From Pseudomonadota bacterium (GTDB lineage: Bacteria; Pseudomonadota; Alphaproteobacteria; Rhizobiales; Xanthobacteraceae), in NCBI GenBank assembly GCA_023442085.1, contig JAEZMT010000020.1, positions 1-10,608 of the forward strand: DNA of 10,608 nt. The letters run 5' to 3'. This document shows positions 1 to 6,706 of this stretch, in pieces. Made by a program: the position numbers and the translations under genes. Numbering within the stretch: position 1 is the stretch's first letter; each line of letters opens with the position of its first letter. The notes below the pieces were generated by a model. That model was not told where the DNA came from. It saw nothing but the letters and a program-made list of their open reading frames with translations, and ran no database searches.

Positions 1-36
1 ACCCATGCCCGCGTCGGCCGGGGTGCCGCGGCATGA
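1..36 (+). CDS. 3' end of an upstream gene (possibly threonine synthase), partial
   Basis: Frame 1 is open from the window edge and ends at a TGA at 34-36, giving the C-terminal residues THARVGRGAAA. That stop overlaps the ATG of the M16 protease by four bases (ATGA), the usual junction of translationally coupled operon genes. In many alphaproteobacteria the gene directly upstream of this M16 protease is thrC, and an Ala/Arg-rich tail would fit, but eleven residues cannot establish identity. The reading frame is inferred from the overlap; the name is a guess from known synteny. Confidence 0.45.
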   Translation, partial: THARVGRGAAA

Positions 37-1298
37 GCGTGAAGATCTCGACCCTCGACAACGGCATCACCGTCATCACCGACGAGATGAGCCATCTCGG
101 CACCGCATCGCTGGGCATCTGGGTGGGCGCCGGCGCGCGCGACGAGAAGGGCGACGAGCACGGCATCTCGCACCTCCTCGAGCACATGGCGTTCAAGGGC
201 ACCCGCCGCCGCTCCGCCCGGCGCATCGCCGAGGAGATCGAGCAGGTGGGCGGCGACATCAACGCCGCCACCTCCGTGGAGCAGACCACCTACAACGTCC
301 GCGTCCTGGGCGAGGACGTGGGCCTCGGCATCGACATCCTCTCCGACATCCTCACCGAGCCGGCCTTCGCCCCCGACGAGCTGGAGCGGGAGAAGAATGT
401 GATCGTGCAGGAGATCGGCGCGGTCATGGACACGCCCGACGACCTGGTTTTCGACCTGTTTCAGGAGCAGGCCTTCCCCGACCAGAGCGTCGGCCGCTCC
501 ATCCTCGGCACGCCGGAGACGGTGCGCGGCTTCAGCCGCGACCAGCTCGGCGCCTATCTGGGGCGCACCTATCGCGGCCCGCGCATGGTGGTCTCCGCCG
601 CCGGCGCGGTGGAGCATGACCGGCTGGTGGACGAGGCCGCAAAGCGCCTCTCCGGCGTCGGCAACGGCGTCGCGCCCGAGCTGTCACCCGCCGCCTATGC
701 CGGCGGCACGCGGCTGACCGCGCGCGACCTCGAGCAGGTCCACATCCTGATGGGGCTGGAGGGTTGCTCCTACAAGGATGCGGACTATCACGCCCTTCAG
801 GTGCTCTCGAACGTGCTCGGCGGGGGCATGTCCTCCCGCCTGTTCCAGGATGTGCGGGAGGAGCGGGGGCTCTGCTATTCCATCTATGCCTTCCACTGGA
901 GCTATCAGGACACGGGTCTGTTCGGCATCTATGCCGGCACCGACACCGGTGACGTTGAGGAACTCTCCAACGCAGTGGTGGACCAGATCTTCGACACGGC
1001 GGAAACGGTGACCGAGCTGGAGGTGGCCCGCGCCAAGGCGCAGATGAAGGTGGGGCTGCTCGCCGCGCTGGAAAGCTCCGGCGCGCGCGCCGACCAGCTC
1101 GCCCGGCAGATCCTCGGCTTCGGCCGGGTGATCCCGGTGGAGGAAATCGTCGCCAAGGTGGAGGCGGTGGACGTGGCGGCGGTGCGGGCCGCGGCAACGC
1201 GGCTCATCGGCCGGGGGCGCCCGACGCTCAGCGTCATCGGGCCGAAGGGCGGGCTTGAACCGGCTGCGCGGGTGGTGCAGCGTCTCGAAACGCATTAG
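33..1298 (+). CDS. M16 family zinc metallopeptidase (processing-peptidase-like, PepR type)
   Basis: A 421-residue protein, the normal size for the single-unit bacterial M16B peptidases related to the mitochondrial processing peptidase beta subunit. The inverted zinc motif HLLEH is at residues 47-51 (ligands H47 and H51, catalytic E50), and the third ligand E127 lies in VIVQEIGAV, the expected ~75 residues later. The C-terminal M16 half has the glycine-rich stretch GGGMSSRLFQ (about 263-272) and ERGLCYSIYAF (about 277-287), typical of substrate contacts. No signal peptide is visible, so it is probably cytoplasmic and may degrade peptides or process precursors. The ATG at 33 overlaps the stop of the preceding gene; a GGGG run before it is only a weak ribosome site. 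The GNAT gene follows 58 nt downstream on the same strand, a pairing often seen in alphaproteobacteria. Family assignment is firm; the physiological substrate is unknown. Confidence 0.95.
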   Translation: MSVKISTLDNGITVITDEMSHLGTASLGIWVGAGARDEKGDEHGISHLLEHMAFKGTRRRSARRIAEEIEQVGGDINAATSVEQTTYNVRVLGEDVGLGIDILSDILTEPAFAPDELEREKNVIVQEIGAVMDTPDDLVFDLFQEQAFPDQSVGRSILGTPETVRGFSRDQLGAYLGRTYRGPRMVVSAAGAVEHDRLVDEAAKRLSGVGNGVAPELSPAAYAGGTRLTARDLEQVHILMGLEGCSYKDADYHALQVLSNVLGGGMSSRLFQDVREERGLCYSIYAFHWSYQDTGLFGIYAGTDTGDVEELSNAVVDQIFDTAETVTELEVARAKAQMKVGLLAALESSGARADQLARQILGFGRVIPVEEIVAKVEAVDVAAVRAAATRLIGRGRPTLSVIGPKGGLEPAARVVQRLETH

Positions 1299-1356
1299 CC
1301 GGCTTCCCCGGCTGAGCATCCTGCCACGCTATGGAGAATGGCTCGGGCGCAACCTG

Positions 1357-2010
1357 ATGTGGCTGTCCGCACTCTTCCCCTTCCCGGCCGAGCCCCTCCC
1401 CACCATCGAGGGGAAGGGGGTCTATCTGCGCGTGCCGCAGATGCGGGATTTCATGGCGTGGCGGAACCTGCGCGACATCAGCCGCGGTTTTCTCACGCCG
1501 TGGGAGCCCCTGTGGCCGGCCGATGACCTCACACGCGGCGCCTTCCGCCGGAGGCTGCGGCGCTACGCCCGCGACATGGTGACGGACGAGGCCTATCCAC
1601 TCTTCATCTTCCGCCGCGCGGACGATGAACTCGTCGGCGGCCTCACCCTCTCCAACGTGCGGCGCGGCGTGTGCCAGGCGGCGAGCCTCGGCTACTGGAT
1701 GGGGGCGCCCTATGCCGGACAGGGCTACATGCGGTCGGCGGTGACGGCGCTCCTGCCGGTGGCCCATGACGTGCTGCACCTGCGCCGGGTGGAAGCGGCC
1801 TGCATGCCCTCCAACCAGGCCTCCATCCGCTTGCTGGAAAGCTGCGGCTTCACCCGCGAGGGCTATTCGCGGGAATATCTCTGCATCAACGGCACATGGG
1901 AAGACCACATCCTCTTCGCCCGCCTGAAGAGCGACCCCATCGGCCGGCTGCTATCCCGCGAGGACACCCTCGCCGCCCGGCTGAGCCGCGTGCCGCCGGC
2001 GGCGCAATAG
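1357..2010 (+). CDS. GNAT family N-acetyltransferase, RimJ/RimL-like
   Basis: From the ATG at 1357 this is a 217-residue acetyltransferase starting MWLSALFPFP. The acetyl-CoA binding region GYWMGAPYAGQGYM lies at about residues 112-125, followed by the typical GNAT end motif NQASIRLLESCGF at about 153-165 and GYSREYLCINGTWEDH. This pattern matches the RimJ/RimL group, which acetylates N-termini of ribosomal proteins, although related proteins modify other amines; the substrate is not known. An in-frame TTG at 1255 would lengthen it to 251 residues and overlap the protease gene by 44 nt. I prefer 1357 because the extra residues are Arg-rich and featureless, although no clear Shine-Dalgarno precedes either start. 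It is probably cotranscribed with the protease. It converges with xoxF across the palindrome-containing gap that follows. Family is sure; the start is moderately sure. Confidence 0.88.
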   Translation: MWLSALFPFPAEPLPTIEGKGVYLRVPQMRDFMAWRNLRDISRGFLTPWEPLWPADDLTRGAFRRRLRRYARDMVTDEAYPLFIFRRADDELVGGLTLSNVRRGVCQAASLGYWMGAPYAGQGYMRSAVTALLPVAHDVLHLRRVEAACMPSNQASIRLLESCGFTREGYSREYLCINGTWEDHILFARLKSDPIGRLLSREDTLAARLSRVPPAAQ

Positions 2011-2059
2011 GGGGAAGAGGCGCCGTCAGTCCCGGGCCCATCGTCATTCCCATCCTCTC

Positions 2060-2169
2060 CGTCATGGCCGGGCTTGTCCCGGCCATCCACGTCGATCGGT
2101 TGGGGACACCTCCCGCGGCATCGTCCCTTCGGCCCCACGTGGATGCCCGGCACAAGGCCGGGCATGACG
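2060..2169. repeat. Composite palindromic (REP/BIME-like) element 1
   Basis: Two 33-nt arms, 2060-2092 and 2137-2169, are inverted copies of each other with 29 of 33 positions identical, separated by a 44-nt spacer. Each arm is also a hairpin on its own: ATGGCCGGG-CTTGT-CCCGGCCAT in the left arm (2064-2086) and the equivalent ATGCCCGGC-ACAAG-GCCGGGCAT in the right arm. The four differences between arms fall at paired stem positions, so both 9-bp stems remain perfect. Motifs of this type (CGTCATG...CATCCACG) are frequent intergenic repeats in Hyphomicrobiales. It sits between convergent genes, the usual place for REP-like elements, and may also help end transcription from both sides. Confidence 0.85.
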
Positions 2170-2255
2170 GCTGTTGGGGTAGGGACTGCTTTCGTATCCA
2201 GGCACCCGGACGCCATTGTCGAGCTCTGCCCCTTATGCCGCGTGCCGGCGCAACT

Positions 2256-2375
2256 CCCTCTCCCCTTGTGGGAGAGGGCTGGGGTGCGGGGGATAGCGCC
2301 GCCAGTTCCAGCGCCTGCGCTTCCGGATAGATCCCCACCCCTCACCCCCGGCCCCTCTCCCGCAAGGGGAGAGGG
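2256..2375. repeat. Composite palindromic element 2 (CCCTCTCCC hairpin pair)
   Basis: Two inverted hairpins share the stem CCCTCTCCC/GGGAGAGGG. The left one spans 2256-2278 with loop CTTGT, the right one 2353-2375 with loop GCAAG, the inverted counterpart CTTGC. The flanking inner sequences (G-rich 2279-2294 and C-rich 2331-2352) are also roughly complementary, so the whole could fold as one long imperfect palindrome. The design (9-bp stem, 5-nt CTTGY loop, head-to-head pair) copies that of element 1 although the stem sequence is unrelated. Hairpins of this CCCTCTCC type are common in GC-rich alphaproteobacterial intergenic DNA. The position just after the xoxF stop suggests a role in 3' end formation, but no U-tract follows either stem. 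Confidence 0.8.
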
Positions 2376-2390
2376 GAGAAGAGCCGCCTC

Positions 2391-4193
2391 TCACTCCCCC
2401 TTCGGCAGCGCGAACACCGTGAGCTGCCCGCCCAGCGCCGTATATTGGTTCAGCGCCGCATAGGCCTCGTTGGCGCCGGAGCCGTCGCCGGGGTCGCTGA
2501 GGCCGGCGGCGAGGCCGATGCCGGCCCAGCCGCCGACGCCGGAGAGCACGGCCACATATTGCCGGCCGCCCTGCATGAAGGTGGTGACGTTGCCGACGAT
2601 GCCGGAGGGCGTCTTGAAGCGGTAGAGGTCCTGCCCCGTCTTCGCGTCCACCGCCTTCAGCCAGCCTTCGAGCGTGCCGTAGAAGACAACGCCGCCCGCC
2701 GTCGCCAGCGCGCCCGACCAGACGGAGAACAGCTCCGGCTTCGACCAGACAGCCTCGCCCTTCATCGCGTCCCAGGCGATGAAGGCACCCGTGCCGGCCT
2801 CGGTGCCGGGGGCGGGGTGCATGGCGAGGGTGGCGCCCACATAGGGCTGGCCGGGCACGTAATCCACATGGAACGGCTCGTAGTCCATGCACATGCGGGT
2901 GACGGGCACGTAGAACAGCCGCGTCTGCGGCGAGAACGCCGCCGGCTGCTGGTTCTTGGCGCCCAGCGAAGACGGGCAGATGCCCGTGTAGGTGACATCC
3001 TCGCCCTCCCGCTCGGTGGAATAGGCGGGGTCTCGCTTCGGCCGGCCATAGGCGGGGCTTTTGGGGTCGAGATCGATGCCGGTGGCCCAATTCGCTGTGG
3101 TCTCGTATTTCCCTGCGCGCAGCAGCGCGCCGGTCTCGCGGTTGAGCGTGTAGGCGAAGCCGTTGCGGTCGAAATGGGTGAGGAGCGGCGTGGGTTTCCC
3201 CTCCACCTCCTGCTCGGTGAGGATCATCTCGTTGACGCCGTCATAATCCCATTCGTCATGGGGGGTCATCTGGTAGACCCAGCGGGCGACGCCGGTGTCC
3301 GCGTCGCGGGCGATGATGGTGTCGGACCAGCGGTTGTCCCCGGGCCGCTGGGTGGGGTTCCAGGTGGCGGGGTTGGCGGTGCCGTAATAGACGAGGTTCA
3401 GCTTCGGGTCGTAGGCGAACCAACCCCAGGTCGCGCCGCCGCCGATCTTCCACTGGTCGCCCGACCAGCTTTTCAGAGACGAGTCGCGGCCAACGGGACG
3501 GCCCAGCTCGGTGGTCTTCTCCGGATCGAACAGCATCTCCGCGTCCGGCCCGGTGCTGTAGGCGCGCCAGACGAGGTGGCCGTCCTTGAGGTCATAGGCG
3601 GAGAGGTGCCCGCGCACGCCGGCCTCGGCGCCGGAGATGCCGACGATGAGCTTGTCCTTCACCGGCATCACGGTGGCGGTGTTGGAGGCGCCGAGCGCCG
3701 GATCGCCGTTCGCCACCGACCAGCGCTTGGCGCCGGTCTTGGCGTCGAGCGCGACGATGGTGGTGTCGGCCTGATGCAGGAAGATAAGGCCGTCCGCATA
3801 GGCGAGGCCGCGATTGACGAGGTCGCAGCACATCACCGCGGCCACGTCCTTCTTCTGCCTGGGCTCGTATTTCCAGAGGATGCGGCCCTCGTTTTTCAGG
3901 TCGAGGGCGTAGACCACATTGGGGAAGGGGGTGTGGACATACATCACGTCCCCCACCACCAGCGGCGCGCCCTCATGCCCGCGCAGAACGCCGGTGGAGA
4001 AGGTCCACGCCACCTGGAGGCGGCCGACATTGCCGGTGTCGATCTGCTTCAGCGGGGAATAGCGCGTGTTGGCGTAGTCCACCGTCTGCAACACCTGCTC
4101 CGCGCCCGTGGCGGTGCGCTTCAGCACGTCGTCATTGGCGTGGGCGGCGATCGGGAGAAAAGCGAGGAGGAGAGCGGGCAGCAGGCGTGGCAT
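2391..4193 (-). CDS. xoxF: Lanthanide-type PQQ-dependent methanol dehydrogenase XoxF
   Basis: A 600-residue periplasmic quinoprotein with a short Sec signal peptide (cleavage probably after AHA, residue 19). Methanol-dehydrogenase hallmarks run along its length: YANTRYS near the N-terminus, the adjacent-cysteine pair C122-C123 over PQQ, FLHQADTT, tryptophan-docking style repeats, a second disulfide pair C406/C435, and GGWAGIGLAAGL near the end. Metal-site candidates are E190, N274 and D316. The DEWDYDG motif puts an extra Asp at D318, two residues after catalytic D316; that Asp marks lanthanide-dependent XoxF/ExaF enzymes, where calcium MxaF enzymes have Ala. Overall wording resembles the XoxF5 clade. 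It would oxidise methanol to formaldehyde or formate and pass electrons to a cytochrome c; no xoxG or xoxJ is in the window. The ATG has no clear Shine-Dalgarno, and a terminator hairpin lies 23 nt upstream. Confidence 0.94.
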   Translation of the reverse strand: MPRLLPALLLAFLPIAAHANDDVLKRTATGAEQVLQTVDYANTRYSPLKQIDTGNVGRLQVAWTFSTGVLRGHEGAPLVVGDVMYVHTPFPNVVYALDLKNEGRILWKYEPRQKKDVAAVMCCDLVNRGLAYADGLIFLHQADTTIVALDAKTGAKRWSVANGDPALGASNTATVMPVKDKLIVGISGAEAGVRGHLSAYDLKDGHLVWRAYSTGPDAEMLFDPEKTTELGRPVGRDSSLKSWSGDQWKIGGGATWGWFAYDPKLNLVYYGTANPATWNPTQRPGDNRWSDTIIARDADTGVARWVYQMTPHDEWDYDGVNEMILTEQEVEGKPTPLLTHFDRNGFAYTLNRETGALLRAGKYETTANWATGIDLDPKSPAYGRPKRDPAYSTEREGEDVTYTGICPSSLGAKNQQPAAFSPQTRLFYVPVTRMCMDYEPFHVDYVPGQPYVGATLAMHPAPGTEAGTGAFIAWDAMKGEAVWSKPELFSVWSGALATAGGVVFYGTLEGWLKAVDAKTGQDLYRFKTPSGIVGNVTTFMQGGRQYVAVLSGVGGWAGIGLAAGLSDPGDGSGANEAYAALNQYTALGGQLTVFALPKGE

Positions 4194-4216
4194 CTGTCGG
4201 CGACGGGTCCGGATGG

Positions 4217-4254
4217 CAAAACGAAACAGGCGCGGAGGTTGCCCACCGCGCCTG
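4217..4254 (-). terminator. Intrinsic terminator between the Bug gene and xoxF
   Basis: Read on the minus strand, a 9-bp GC-rich stem CAGGCGCGG/CCGCGCCTG (4254-4246 with 4235-4227) encloses a 10-nt loop and is followed at once by TTTCGTTTTG. This is a good rho-independent terminator for the upstream solute-binding protein gene, whose stop is 66 nt before it. Only 23 nt separate the end of the T-rich run from the xoxF ATG, so it may lie within the xoxF leader. Confidence 0.75.
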
Positions 4255-4319
4255 CAGCATCCTCATCCCCGCCCGAAGGCGCAACCGCGCCGCAGGGGCA
4301 GGCCGGTCCTTCGGTTGGA

Positions 4320-5303
4320 CTACTCGTTCACCGACGCGCCGGACGCCTTGACCACCGGGCCCCACTTGGCGAGTTCGGCCTTCACATGGTCGGCCAGCTG
4401 GGCCGGGGTGGAGCCGACGGCGACGGCCGACAGATCCGCAAGGCGCGCCTTCACCGCTGGGTCGGCTACCGCTTCCGCGCCGGCCTTGGCCAGAATGTCG
4501 ATGTAGGCCTGCGGGGTGCCGGCGGGCGCGAAGATCGCGTTCCAGCTGTAGGTCTCGTATCCGGGCAGGCCCGATTCCGCGACGGTCGGGATCTCCGGGG
4601 CGGCCGGCGAGCGCTCCTTCGTGGTCACCGCGAGCCCGATGACGCCGCCCTTGCGGATCTGGCCGATGGACGACGGCAGATTGTCGAACATGATCTTCAC
4701 CTGACCGCCCACCACGTCGAGCAGTGCCGGCCCGGCACCCTTGTAGGGAACATGCACCATCTTGGTGCCGGACATGCTCTCGAACAGGGCCCCCGACAGA
4801 TGCAGCGGCGTCCCGATGCCGGACGAGGCGTAATCGTATTTGTCGGGATTGGCCTTCAGCAGGTCGATCAGCTCCTTCACCGTCTTCACGTTCAAGGACG
4901 GATTGACGACGATGACGTTGGGCACGTTGACCAGCAGGGACACCGGCGCGAAGTCCTTCACCGGGTCGTAGGGCATCTTCACATAGAGGGCGGGATTGAT
5001 GGCATGGGTCGCGACCGTGCCCATCAGCACGGTGTAGCCGTCCGGAGCCGAACGGGCCACCGCCGCTGCGCCCGCATTGCCGCCCGCGCCTGCGCGATTC
5101 TCGACGATCACCTGCTGCTTCAGGATCTCGCTCATCTTGGCGGCGATGATGCGGGCAACGATGTCGGTGGAGCCGCCAGCGGCGAATGGCACGACCAAGC
5201 GGACGGGCCGGTCAGGATAGGTCTGCGCCGAGGCGGTCGCGGTCATGGCGGTGATGCCGATGGCCGCGGCAGATACCAGTCTCGTCAGGAATTTAAAGCT
5301 CAT
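4320..5303 (-). CDS. Tripartite tricarboxylate transporter-type (Bug family) periplasmic solute-binding protein
   Basis: A 327-residue secreted receptor of the TctC/Bug family. The Sec signal peptide MSFKFLTRLVSAAAIGITAM... ends at TATASA (residue 26), before QTYPDRPVRLVVPFAAGG, the family's hallmark mature N-terminus. Further family blocks are ENRAGAGGNAG, APDGYT, YASSGIGTPLH and VPYKGAGPALLDVVGGQV. Such proteins bind carboxylates or other small organics and serve TctAB-type permeases, but no tctA or tctB is adjacent; orphan receptors are common in this family. The start is the ATG at 5303 because GGAGGAA lies 7 nt upstream; an in-frame GTG at 5321 would place that ribosome site inside the gene. 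The ligand cannot be deduced. It may be separately transcribed, since a terminator follows and a promoter-like pair precedes it. Confidence 0.92.
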   Translation of the reverse strand: MSFKFLTRLVSAAAIGITAMTATASAQTYPDRPVRLVVPFAAGGSTDIVARIIAAKMSEILKQQVIVENRAGAGGNAGAAAVARSAPDGYTVLMGTVATHAINPALYVKMPYDPVKDFAPVSLLVNVPNVIVVNPSLNVKTVKELIDLLKANPDKYDYASSGIGTPLHLSGALFESMSGTKMVHVPYKGAGPALLDVVGGQVKIMFDNLPSSIGQIRKGGVIGLAVTTKERSPAAPEIPTVAESGLPGYETYSWNAIFAPAGTPQAYIDILAKAGAEAVADPAVKARLADLSAVAVGSTPAQLADHVKAELAKWGPVVKASGASVNE

Positions 5304-5310
5304 AGGTGCG

Positions 5311-5317
5311 TTCCTCC
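5311..5317 (-). promoter_or_regulatory. Ribosome binding site deciding the Bug-protein start
   Basis: The minus strand reads GGAGGAA, seven bases before the ATG at 5303. It is near-consensus and argues against the in-frame GTG at 5321, which lies upstream of it. Confidence 0.8.
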
Positions 5318-5323
5318 GCACCC

Positions 5324-5352
5324 CTTATAGCCCGAGACGGGCCCGGCCTTAA
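5324..5352 (-). promoter_or_regulatory. Possible sigma-70-type promoter for the Bug gene
   Basis: On the minus strand TTAAGG (5352-5347) and TATAAG (5329-5324) are separated by 17 nt. The -10 is good, the -35 weak (3 of 6). It would give a short leader ending at the GGAGGAA ribosome site. A small GCCCG-TCT-CGGGC hairpin lies in the spacer. This is suggestive only. Confidence 0.35.
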
Positions 5353-5401
5353 GCCCTCTTGACGCAAGGTGATACCCTTGGTGAAGGCACCCGCGCCGCC
5401 G

Positions 5402-6706
5402 TCAGTCCTTCGGCTTCAGGAAGGACAGGAGGAAGTTCTCCTCCCGCTTCGGACCATTCTTCAGCTCGGCCACCACGACCATTTTCTTGACCTCGCCCCG
5501 CTTGAAGGCGGCGAGGAAGCGGTCGTAGTCCTTGATGGAGACGCAGCCGTTGGAATCGCCACGCGGACCAAGGAGATAGGGATGAGCGAGGATGCCCGTG
5601 CGGCCATACATCCTGCCCGTCCCGACCGGGTTGAGGCGCACCGCCTCGGTTCCATGAAACAGCGATTCGCGCATGGTCAGCAGGTAGGTGTTGGGCGGGG
5701 TCGGGCCCACCATGCGCTTGTTGACGGCACGGATGTCGTCGAAGGTATCGCCGTAGCCCGAATGGGCCTCAAGCCGATCCCCGTTCGGCATGTAGACCAC
5801 CTTGGCCTTGATATCGTAGATGGCGTAGCCGCTGCCGGCGGTGGGCAGGGCCGGCTCATCCTCGGACAACGGGGTCGGGGTATCCGGCGTCGGGGCCTGG
5901 CTGCTCGGGACGGCGGAGGGCGCGTCCGTGAGCGAGGCGTCGGGAAGAGAGGCGTACGCGAGGCGCTGGGTCGGCATGGCCGGCTTGCGCAGGGGCAGCG
6001 GCACCGCACCCTGATCGAACTGTTCGAGTGCCTTGATGCCGTCCGCCGCCGCGACCTGGTTGCGGTTCAGCGGATTGGCCATGGGCAGGGGCACAACGCG
6101 GCCGGTGAGGCGCTGGGAATTATCGGAAGGCTCTACCGTGGCGGCGAAGGACCGGCCATCGGCGGCGACGTTGGTGAGGTAGATGCTTGAGGCATCGACG
6201 CCCAGAGAGCCGGAGCCGACGACAAGGGAAATCTCAGTCACGGTCGAGCCCGCGGCCGCCATGCTCAGCTCGCGCACCACGGGGCGCTGCGTCACCTGAG
6301 GCGGCGGCGCGGAGACGCCGAATGCGAATGAGCCCTGCGAATACCAGACCGCTCCAGCGGCAACCAGCAGCCCGGCGACAATCCCGGTGCCGATGCCGAC
6401 AAGCGTGCCGCGGCGGGTGAGCCCCTCGGGACGCGGATCGCCAGCGTGGGGATCGTAGTCCGAGGCGTCGACCTCTTCCTCGTGAATATGGGGCGTCCAG
6501 TGCCAGTCGGCCCGGTCATGCCAGTCGGCGTGGGGATCGGCCTCGTCGCGGTCCCACTCACCGTGCTCACGCCAACCGGCGTCATGGTCCCCGCGTGCGC
6601 GCTGGTCGCCCGCGTGGTCCTGCCAAGCCGCGTATTCCTGACGGTCCGAGTGCCTCATGGTCCCCGCTATCAGCGCTGCCGGTCGCTGCCGGCTCCGTTC
6701 GTCCAT
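5402..6706 (-). CDS. Membrane-anchored Tlde1-domain (DUF2778) L,D-transpeptidase-like protein
   Basis: A 434-residue protein in four parts. Residues 1-98 are hydrophilic and rich in His, Asp and Trp, with tandem ADWH units around residues 60-70. A single membrane helix follows (about 100-122, GTLVGIGTGIVAGLLVAAGAVW). A Pro/Thr/Ser-rich, probably periplasmic linker extends to about 290. The C-terminal domain (about 294-413) contains HPYLLGPRGDSNGCVSIKDYDRF, with H375 and C388 as the likely catalytic pair. This matches the Tlde1/DUF2778 family, distant relatives of YkuD L,D-transpeptidases that cut or exchange peptidoglycan peptides; some members are type VI effectors. No immunity gene or T6SS gene is nearby, so a housekeeping wall role seems likelier. 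The ATG at 6706 is chosen because AAGGA lies 7 nt upstream; a GTG at 6736 is the alternative. Domain call is good, role unknown. Confidence 0.85.
   Translation of the reverse strand: MDERSRQRPAALIAGTMRHSDRQEYAAWQDHAGDQRARGDHDAGWREHGEWDRDEADPHADWHDRADWHWTPHIHEEEVDASDYDPHAGDPRPEGLTRRGTLVGIGTGIVAGLLVAAGAVWYSQGSFAFGVSAPPPQVTQRPVVRELSMAAAGSTVTEISLVVGSGSLGVDASSIYLTNVAADGRSFAATVEPSDNSQRLTGRVVPLPMANPLNRNQVAAADGIKALEQFDQGAVPLPLRKPAMPTQRLAYASLPDASLTDAPSAVPSSQAPTPDTPTPLSEDEPALPTAGSGYAIYDIKAKVVYMPNGDRLEAHSGYGDTFDDIRAVNKRMVGPTPPNTYLLTMRESLFHGTEAVRLNPVGTGRMYGRTGILAHPYLLGPRGDSNGCVSIKDYDRFLAAFKRGEVKKMVVVAELKNGPKREENFLLSFLKPKD

Larger units (their letters stand above)
2011..2390. other. Convergent intergenic region (about 380 nt) without a gene
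   Basis: This gap separates the 3' ends of the GNAT gene (plus) and xoxF (minus). Apart from the two composite palindromes described separately, I see no convincing gene: open frames here run through the repeats and have no recognisable protein character or ribosome site. No classical stem-plus-U-tract terminator is present, so the palindromes are the only candidates for bidirectional termination. Confidence 0.7.

Noticed and set aside
532..1319. Long minus-strand open frames opposite the M16 protease
   Set aside because: They overlap a well-supported gene with intact catalytic motifs, and their products are Arg/Pro-rich without recognisable domains.
1255..1356. TTG start extending the GNAT protein by 34 residues into the protease gene
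   Set aside because: The added residues are Arg-rich with no domain content, the start is rare and has no ribosome site; the ATG at 1357 gives the normal family length.
2011..2390. CRISPR array or transposon ends in the repeat-rich gap
   Set aside because: There are only two different inverted hairpin pairs with no regular direct repeats or spacers, and no transposase gene or target duplication is visible.
2445..5330. A 961-codon open frame on the plus strand spanning xoxF and the Bug gene
   Set aside because: It is antisense to two clearly recognisable genes, crosses their intergenic terminator, and encodes a Gly/Arg/His/Val-rich product with no domain; long antisense frames are expected in DNA this GC-rich.
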